In this document: piece by piece, positions 59,270 to 64,000 of the stretch
Position numbering within the stretch: position 1 is the first letter of the stretch
Layout of the letters: each line of letters opens with the position of its first letter
DNA from: CAZEAP01 sp964510315
GTDB taxonomy: Bacteria > Planctomycetota > Brocadiia > SM23-32
Length of the DNA stretch: 64,000 nt
Assembly (NCBI GenBank): GCA_964510315.1
Contig: CAZEAP010000017.1
Location: 1 to 64,000, forward strand
Direction of reading: 5' to 3'
Translations under genes and position numbers: made by a program
The notes under the pieces: model-generated
What the model was told of the DNA's origin: nothing
Database searches by the model: none
The model's input: only the letters and a program-made list of their open reading frames with translations

Positions 59270-59299
59270 CCGGCACCTCCTTTGATATAGCTCGTCCCG

Positions 59300-60295
59300 T
59301 TAGTCGCGCAGGAGATGGGCACCCTCTTTGAGCAACTCCAGGACCTCCTCCTGGAGTGCGGGGGTCTCATTGAGCCCCTCCACCACCAGCGGAACCACCT
59401 CCGGCCGGGCGCCAACGGCATGAGCCCGCGGCATCAGGTCCGTCACGTAGCGGGCCCACGTCCGCAGGTCCACCCGCAGATCATCCCGGCGGGCCAGCAG
59501 CAGCGTCGGTCGGGCTTCCAGGCGGCAAAGAGAGAATTCCACCTCCTTCTCTTCGCGCGCATAGCTCCCGATCTCCGCCCAGAAGGGATGGCGTTCCGGG
59601 GGCAACTGCAGCTCCACAAGTTTCATCTCCCGCATCGGGCGGGGGTCGCCGCAGTTTTCGCGCGCGAACCGGCGGTTCTCCTCGTGGACTTTCTCGGCTT
59701 GCTCACAGTGCTCGGCGACAACGTCTTCGGGCCGACCCTCGATCAGCTCCGCTATGGCCTCGGCCAGCATCCGACGGTCCGCCTTCAGGGCGGTCAGGAC
59801 CCCGCGCAGGTCCTCCGCCCAGTTCACTTCTTCCCCAAGGTCCCGGCCGGCCCCGAACCGGGCCAACTGCTCGTCGTAGTCGCTGCCCGGCTCTTCCAGG
59901 TGGTCCAGCATCAGTCGGGCGACGGAGCCGGCGTTGGGATCGACGAGGAGGTTCTCCTCTCCGATCATATGGCCGACGGCGCGGCGGTCCTCAGGGTGCC
60001 AGGGGGCGGCGCCGTACCACTTCGCCTCGCCGACGAAGCTGCGCAGCCGCTTCATCAGCCTGGGGCGGACCAGGTTGCCGTCCCAGTCCACGTGCACAAC
60101 CTGCAGGCCGCACAGCACCAGGTCGTATCCCCGCGGCAGCTTGCGCTGGACCTCACGCTCGAAGAACCGAGCCAGCTCCTCGGAGGGGAAGATCAGCGCC
60201 TCGGCGCCGTCCGGTGCGGCCCGACCGGCCAGTGCCGCAGCGGCGGAGGCGTCCACTTCCGGGGCACAGACAATGACTGTGAAGGCGTCGTCCAT
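59300..60295 (-). CDS. Hypothetical protein, no recognised family
   Basis: A 331-residue soluble protein with no signal peptide or membrane helix. Features visible: a LICAPEV-like N-terminal strand (TVIVCAPEVDASAAA), GYDLVLCGLQVVHVDWDGNL, an acidic central helical region with VVAEHCEQAEKVHEENRRFA, and a C-terminal part rich in Leu, Arg and Glu. VVHVDWDGNLVRP resembles an Asp-rich metal site, but I cannot link it to a fold. Codon use and spacing (30 bp before the dehydrogenase, 40 bp after the helicase) look like a normal operon member. Confidence 0.75.
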   Translation of the reverse strand: MDDAFTVIVCAPEVDASAAAALAGRAAPDGAEALIFPSEELARFFEREVQRKLPRGYDLVLCGLQVVHVDWDGNLVRPRLMKRLRSFVGEAKWYGAAPWHPEDRRAVGHMIGEENLLVDPNAGSVARLMLDHLEEPGSDYDEQLARFGAGRDLGEEVNWAEDLRGVLTALKADRRMLAEAIAELIEGRPEDVVAEHCEQAEKVHEENRRFARENCGDPRPMREMKLVELQLPPERHPFWAEIGSYAREEKEVEFSLCRLEARPTLLLARRDDLRVDLRTWARYVTDLMPRAHAVGARPEVVPLVVEGLNETPALQEEVLELLKEGAHLLRD

Positions 60296-60335
60296 ATAGT
60301 TCGACTCTCCGGTTTGAGCGCCCCCGCCGAGCTTC

Positions 60336-62771
60336 CTATTTTAGCTGGTCGCGGATGTTTTTTTCAATGCTGGCCGGCAGCCTCTTCTTCGGGGCCGGCC
60401 GCTCCGGCGGCTGCGACTCTTCAGGTTCCGCCGCCGACGGCGGGGCGTACTTCGGGACGTAGGGGTCCAGCTCCAGCAGATGATGCAGCAGCACGAGGGC
60501 CGCTTCCTTGTCGGGTATGTTGCCCCGCGTCCCGCTCTCCACCGCGGAGAACGAGGAGGGGGGCACGGCCGCTCCCACGCAGGAGAGGCAGCCGGTCCGG
60601 CACTCACAGCCGTGGATGATCTCCACCGTGGCCTGCATGACGTCCTCGGCCAACTCGGAGGCCTTCTCGCTGAAGCCCATCCCCTGGGGATACTTGTCGA
60701 AGACGAACAGGGTCGGCCGGTCCATGTTGGAACTGTCCACCACGGTGCCGATGTCCATCGTGTCGCACATGGCAAACAGGGGAACCACCTCGACGAGGAC
60801 GTTGGCGATGCCGACCAGCCCCTCGGCCGGCTCGCGGCCGTAGTGGCGCGCCAGCTCGACCGCCTCCTCCGGCGGCAGCGTCCACCAGGCCACCGTCTGC
60901 AGGTCCTGGGGCGGGAGGTCCAGCTCCTCGTACCCGATGCTCTCACGTGAGCCGAAGCGGACCTTCTTGAACATGGTCACGCAGGAGGTGACGATCACCG
61001 GCGCCGTTCCGGTCTGGCTGACCCGCCAGGACCTGCTCTGCATCTCCTCACGCTCCTCGATCCGGATGCTGGCCTCCGTGATCGCCTGGGTGAAGTAGTC
61101 CACGTCCTCCCGCCCGACGAAAGCGACCTTCTTGTCGATGTCCAGCTCCGAGACCATGTAGGTCTCGCCCCTGTGCAGGTAGACGGCGTTGTCGTGGACC
61201 TGGGAGAAAGCGCTGGCCTCGTCGACGTAGCCGACCACCCGGTCTTCCTCGGCGTCCATGATGGTGTAGGTAGTGCCGCTGATGCTGCGGAGGTTCACCC
61301 GGGCGGCGGGATAGCCCTGGCCGGTCCAGTACCAGCGGTCTTCGATCCGCCGGGCCATCCGGTTCTCCTCCATGATCTGCAGCAGCGCCTCGGTGTACTC
61401 CCCGAACAGCTCGCTCTCGCCCCGCTTGACGGGCAGTTCATGGACGGCGGTCTGGAGGTGGTTGCAGGCTACGTAGGCGTTGTCGGGGTCGATGACGGCG
61501 TTCTCCGGGCTCTCCTCGAAGATGTAGCGGGGCGTCTGCATCAGGAACTGGTCCACCGGGGCGTTCTGGGCGATCAGGAAGACCAGCGACTCTTCGGTGC
61601 CCCGACCGGCCCGGCCGGCCTGCTGCCAGGTGCTGGCGATGGTGCCCGGATAGCCGACGACCAGGCAGGCGTCCAGGCTGCCGATGTCGATCCCCAGCTC
61701 CAAAGCGTTCGTGCTGGCCACGCCGAGCAGCTCGCGGGCCGGCAGCTTCCGTTCCACCTCGCGCCGTTCCTCCGGCAGGTAGCCTCCACGATACGCCTTC
61801 ACGGCGTCCGCCAGATGCGGACTGACCTCGGCCAGTTGCTCCCGGCAGGCCCGGTAGAGCCGCTCGGCCCCCCTGCGGGTCCTGCAGAAGCCAATGACCT
61901 GGACGTCGTCCTTGATCAGTTCGGTCATCAGGGTGACCGCCTCGGTCAGGGGGCTCCGCCGACCGGCGGCGGTGCCCAGGCGGGGCGGATTCCACAGCAC
62001 AAAGCATTTCGTCCCGCCCGGCGAACCGTCGTTGTCGATCAAGCGCATGGGGCGCCCCGTCAGCCTCTCGGCGTGTTCACCCGGGTTTGCAATGGTGGCC
62101 GAAGAGCAGACCATCTGTGGCTCGGCGCCGTAGTGGTCCGCGATGCGGTGCAGGCGGCGGAGCGTGTTGGCCACGTTCGAGCCGAACAACCCACGATAGG
62201 AATGAATCTCGTCCAGCACGACGTAGCGGAGGTGCGCGAAGAAACGGCTCCACCGTCCGTGGTTCGGCAGGATGCCCTGGTGGAGCATGTCCGGGTTGGT
62301 GAGGATGAGCGAAGCATCGTCGCGAAGGCTTCGGCGCTGGTCGGTGGGGGTATCGCCGTCATAGGTTCCCCCCGTAACGGAGACCTCCGGGCAGGCCCCC
62401 ATCAGCTCCTTCAGCATGCGGAGCTGGTCCTGGGCGAGTGCCTTCGTGGGATAGATGAACAGGGCGGTCGCCCGCTCGTCCTCCAGCACGCTCCGGAAGA
62501 CCGGCAGGATGTAGCAAAGGCTCTTCCCGCTGGCCGTGGAGGTTACAACGACGAAGCCCTCCCCCTCGGCGGCGGCGTCCACCGCCCGGGCCTGATGCAC
62601 GAAGAGCCTTTCTATGCCGACGCGCCGCAGCATCTGCCGCAGGGCCTCCGGCAGCGAATGCTCCGGCTCGTCGTATTCACCCTCGCGCGCGGGGAGCCGG
62701 CGCACCTCGACGATCTGCCCCTGGTACCAGGGCGCGGCCGTTACGTGGTCGAGGAATTTATCGACATTCAT
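60336..62771 (-). CDS. DEAD/DEAH-box helicase with C-terminal cysteine cluster (MrfA/YprA-like)
   Basis: An 811-residue superfamily 2 helicase. Walker A STASGKSL, LDEIHSYRG (DExH), CSSATIANP (motif III), GFCRTRRGAERLY and QQAGRAGRG (motif VI) are present. The C-terminal DUF1998 region ends with CECRTGCLSCVGAA, the four-Cys metal site of the MrfA family, which repairs mitomycin-type DNA damage in Bacillus. An MrfB-like exonuclease is not seen in this window. It starts at ATG 62771 and overlaps the preceding phosphatase stop by 4 bp. Confidence 0.9.
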   Translation of the reverse strand: MNVDKFLDHVTAAPWYQGQIVEVRRLPAREGEYDEPEHSLPEALRQMLRRVGIERLFVHQARAVDAAAEGEGFVVVTSTASGKSLCYILPVFRSVLEDERATALFIYPTKALAQDQLRMLKELMGACPEVSVTGGTYDGDTPTDQRRSLRDDASLILTNPDMLHQGILPNHGRWSRFFAHLRYVVLDEIHSYRGLFGSNVANTLRRLHRIADHYGAEPQMVCSSATIANPGEHAERLTGRPMRLIDNDGSPGGTKCFVLWNPPRLGTAAGRRSPLTEAVTLMTELIKDDVQVIGFCRTRRGAERLYRACREQLAEVSPHLADAVKAYRGGYLPEERREVERKLPARELLGVASTNALELGIDIGSLDACLVVGYPGTIASTWQQAGRAGRGTEESLVFLIAQNAPVDQFLMQTPRYIFEESPENAVIDPDNAYVACNHLQTAVHELPVKRGESELFGEYTEALLQIMEENRMARRIEDRWYWTGQGYPAARVNLRSISGTTYTIMDAEEDRVVGYVDEASAFSQVHDNAVYLHRGETYMVSELDIDKKVAFVGREDVDYFTQAITEASIRIEEREEMQSRSWRVSQTGTAPVIVTSCVTMFKKVRFGSRESIGYEELDLPPQDLQTVAWWTLPPEEAVELARHYGREPAEGLVGIANVLVEVVPLFAMCDTMDIGTVVDSSNMDRPTLFVFDKYPQGMGFSEKASELAEDVMQATVEIIHGCECRTGCLSCVGAAVPPSSFSAVESGTRGNIPDKEAALVLLHHLLELDPYVPKYAPPSAAEPEESQPPERPAPKKRLPASIEKNIRDQLK

Positions 62772-63241
62772 CGGCCTGGGAGTTCTCCATTCTCACGCTG
62801 ACGCCGGGCGAAATCGTGCACGGCCTGCTCCTGCCCGGCGGTCTCGATGGAGCCGGGACGCTGTCTCCGGACAAATCGTATCGCCCTTTGCGGATCCATT
62901 CCACGGTGGACCAGGTAACAGGCGACTATGGTGCCGGTGCGCCCCCTCCCGGCCAGGCAATGGACGGCCACGGCGCCGTCGCCGGCGATGTGCTCCTCGC
63001 AGAAGCGCACGAACTCCTCGACCTGTTCGGGTGAGGGAGGTCGAAACTCGGCAATGGGCAGGTGAAGGTAAGCCAGGCCGGCCTGGCTCAGAGCCTGCTC
63101 CGGCCACTCGGTGCGGGTCAGGTTGACAAGCGCGCTGACCCCGCGGCGTCTCAACTGCTCCCAGTCCCTCGCCGAACCGCCGGGCCTGGCCATGGCGGCC
63201 AGTTCGTCTTCAATTATCCAACTGAACTCACGCAGACTCAT
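62768..63241 (-). CDS. Dual-specificity/tyrosine phosphatase-like protein
   Basis: A 157-residue cysteine phosphatase. The active-site HCLAGRGRTGT fits HCx5R(S/T), with catalytic Cys and Arg. WIIEDELAAMARPGGSARDW at the N-terminus resembles the atypical DSP group in which a Trp-Ile-Pro-like start forms the fold. The ATG at 63241 overlaps the Maf stop by one base (TGATG); an alternative long frame upstream runs across maf and is a shadow. Ends in an ATGA overlap with the helicase gene. The substrate is unknown. Confidence 0.88.
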   Translation of the reverse strand: MSLREFSWIIEDELAAMARPGGSARDWEQLRRRGVSALVNLTRTEWPEQALSQAGLAYLHLPIAEFRPPSPEQVEEFVRFCEEHIAGDGAVAVHCLAGRGRTGTIVACYLVHRGMDPQRAIRFVRRQRPGSIETAGQEQAVHDFARRQRENGELPGR

Positions 63242-63828
63242 CAAGACTCCCGTTCGCTGGGATAGAGATCCCGCAGCATACGCTCCAGCCGCTCCAGAGG
63301 CAGGCCCATCACCGCGGTGGCGCTGCCCTCCAGCCGCAGTACGTTGGGGTCGTCGGGCTGAAGGCCGTAGGCACCCGCCCGCCGGAGCGCACCCGGAAGT
63401 GCCGCCAGCTCCCGGAGTTCGGCCTCCGACATGGGGCGCATCCGGACGCTGGCGCTCATGCACGCCGTCTCGCACCGCCCCTCCGGACTCAGCAGGCACA
63501 GTCCGGTGAACACTTCGTGCGGGCGCCGACTCAGCCGACGCAGCATGCGAAGGGCTTCGTCGCGATCGGCGGGTTTGCCGATCACGTCCTCTCCGCAAGC
63601 GACCAGCGTGTCGGCGCCGATCACCAGCGCGTCGGGCCGCCTGTCCGCGACGTCCCGGGCCTTCGCCTCGGCCAGTTCCAGGGCCAGCCCCGCCGGTTCG
63701 GAGGAGTCGAACCCTTCCTCCCGGACCCGGGGTGTCAGAACGTCGAAGTCCCGCAGCAGCCTGCTGAGAAGCTTCCGCCGGGTGGGTGACCGGCTCGCCA
63801 GGACAACGGGAACCGGTATCTCAATCAC
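63241..63828 (-). CDS. maf: Maf-family nucleoside triphosphate pyrophosphatase
   Basis: Hydrolyses non-canonical nucleotides; an older name is septum formation protein. The 195-residue protein has the opening VPVVLASRSPTRRKLL, the catalytic-site DALVIGADTLV and IGKPADRDEALRMLRRLSRR, AGAYGLQ and the C-terminal SATAVMGLPLERL. GTG start with GGAAG upstream, overlapping the end of the preceding reading frame by 8 bp. Part of a tightly coupled set with the phosphatase and helicase genes. Confidence 0.94.
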   Translation of the reverse strand: MIEIPVPVVLASRSPTRRKLLSRLLRDFDVLTPRVREEGFDSSEPAGLALELAEAKARDVADRRPDALVIGADTLVACGEDVIGKPADRDEALRMLRRLSRRPHEVFTGLCLLSPEGRCETACMSASVRMRPMSEAELRELAALPGALRRAGAYGLQPDDPNVLRLEGSATAVMGLPLERLERMLRDLYPSERES

Positions 63829-64000
63829 TTTCTTCCTTCTGCTTTTGCTTGCCTGTGGCTTCGGCCCCTTCTTCGGCGCTGGAATCCTCGCCCTCCTGCT
63901 CGGGGGGAAGCGCTTCCAGGCGCTCCTCCAGTCGCTGTATTCGCTCCCAGTAGTCGGTGCGCCAGCGACCCTTCTCCGGGGCCGCCTGCAGCGCTTTCCG
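63821..64000 (-). CDS. 3' end of an unknown Glu/Lys-rich protein (partial)
   Basis: The window ends inside this gene. The visible 59 codons read RKALQAAPEKGRWRTDYWER, then a helical IQRLEERLEALP, and end with an acidic, low-complexity tail KQKQKEESD before TGA. The stop overlaps the Maf start by 8 bp, which supports translational coupling. The tail gives no functional clue; the complete gene lies beyond the right edge. Confidence 0.6.
   Translation of the reverse strand, partial: RKALQAAPEKGRWRTDYWERIQRLEERLEALPPEQEGEDSSAEEGAEATGKQKQKEESD

Noticed and set aside
63241..63598. N-terminal extension of the phosphatase frame
   Set aside because: It overlaps maf in another frame; ATG at 63241 gives the expected size and overlaps the maf stop.

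Overview
The window looks like one contig of a GC-rich, Gram-negative (diderm) bacterium, most likely a Planctomycetota or related PVC-group genome. Envelope genes for an LPS-bearing outer membrane are present: kdsB, an LptF/G permease, lnt, an Mla-type transporter, an OmpA lipoprotein, an LPS-type glycosyltransferase and gmd/fcl. Alongside them are a sulfatase, an arginine-kinase McsA-McsB-ClpC operon, a YdjY protein, squalene-cyclase-like repeat proteins and intergenic DNA packed with degenerate dispersed repeats. That mix is familiar from environmental planctomycete genomes. The phylum call is inference. No rRNA, tRNA, CRISPR array, transposase or phage gene was recognised.

Layout. 1-1350: repeat-rich DNA without a convincing gene. 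1.35-8.2 kb: GDP-fucose synthesis (gmd-fcl, minus), queC and a flavodoxin-like reductase (plus), then lnt and an LptF/G permease with a coiled-coil insertion (minus). 8.7-12.4 kb: a plus operon of phosphoesterase, RnfB-like ferredoxin, YdjY protein and a secreted alpha/alpha-toroid protein. 12.4-14.4 kb: a PHP phosphoesterase, then 1.3 kb of imperfect tandem repeats. 14.4-18.9 kb: RNase R, a PBP4-type carboxypeptidase and a PEBP protein. 19.1-23.6 kb: queD-mcsA-mcsB-clpC, behind a well-formed sigma-70-type promoter. 23.6-25.5 kb: GIY-YIG protein, secreted nuclease, lone fumarase alpha subunit. 25.7-30.2 kb: metG-thpR-sulfatase-pfkB. 30.2-32.6 kb: dCTP-deaminase-like protein, kdsB and an M24-fold protein lacking apparent metal ligands. 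33-38 kb: a DNA-binding response regulator, an unknown membrane protein, a rhomboid protease and murJ. 38.5-41.2 kb: a Glu-rich HTH/membrane protein, an OmpA lipoprotein and an Hfq-like protein, then hisI. 41.3-46.4 kb: HNH protein, a repeat lipoprotein and mlaE-mlaD-mlaF. 46.5-64 kb: a long series of minus-strand genes including a YihY protein with a TPR insertion, UbiB kinase, glycosyltransferase, TPR membrane protein, serS, pfkA, alcohol dehydrogenase, MrfA-like helicase, phosphatase and Maf.

How the genes work together. Much of the window builds or maintains the envelope: Kdo activation, LPS export, lipid II flipping, lipoprotein acylation, peptidoglycan trimming and inter-membrane lipid transport. 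The McsA/McsB/ClpC operon marks and unfolds damaged proteins. queC and queD contribute to queuosine precursor synthesis from two separate loci.

Best candidates for something new: (1) the aromatic/Pro repeat lipoprotein translationally coupled between an HNH gene and the Mla operon; (2) insertion domains in two otherwise ordinary envelope proteins (LptF/G coiled coil, YihY TPR); (3) a protein joining an excisionase-like DNA-binding domain, a very acidic linker and a C-terminal membrane anchor; (4) a short repeat (GAAGTCTGA...) that forms the stop codon of queC and pfkA, has a diverged form at the murJ stop codon, and borders a four-helix-bundle cassette as inverted repeats.
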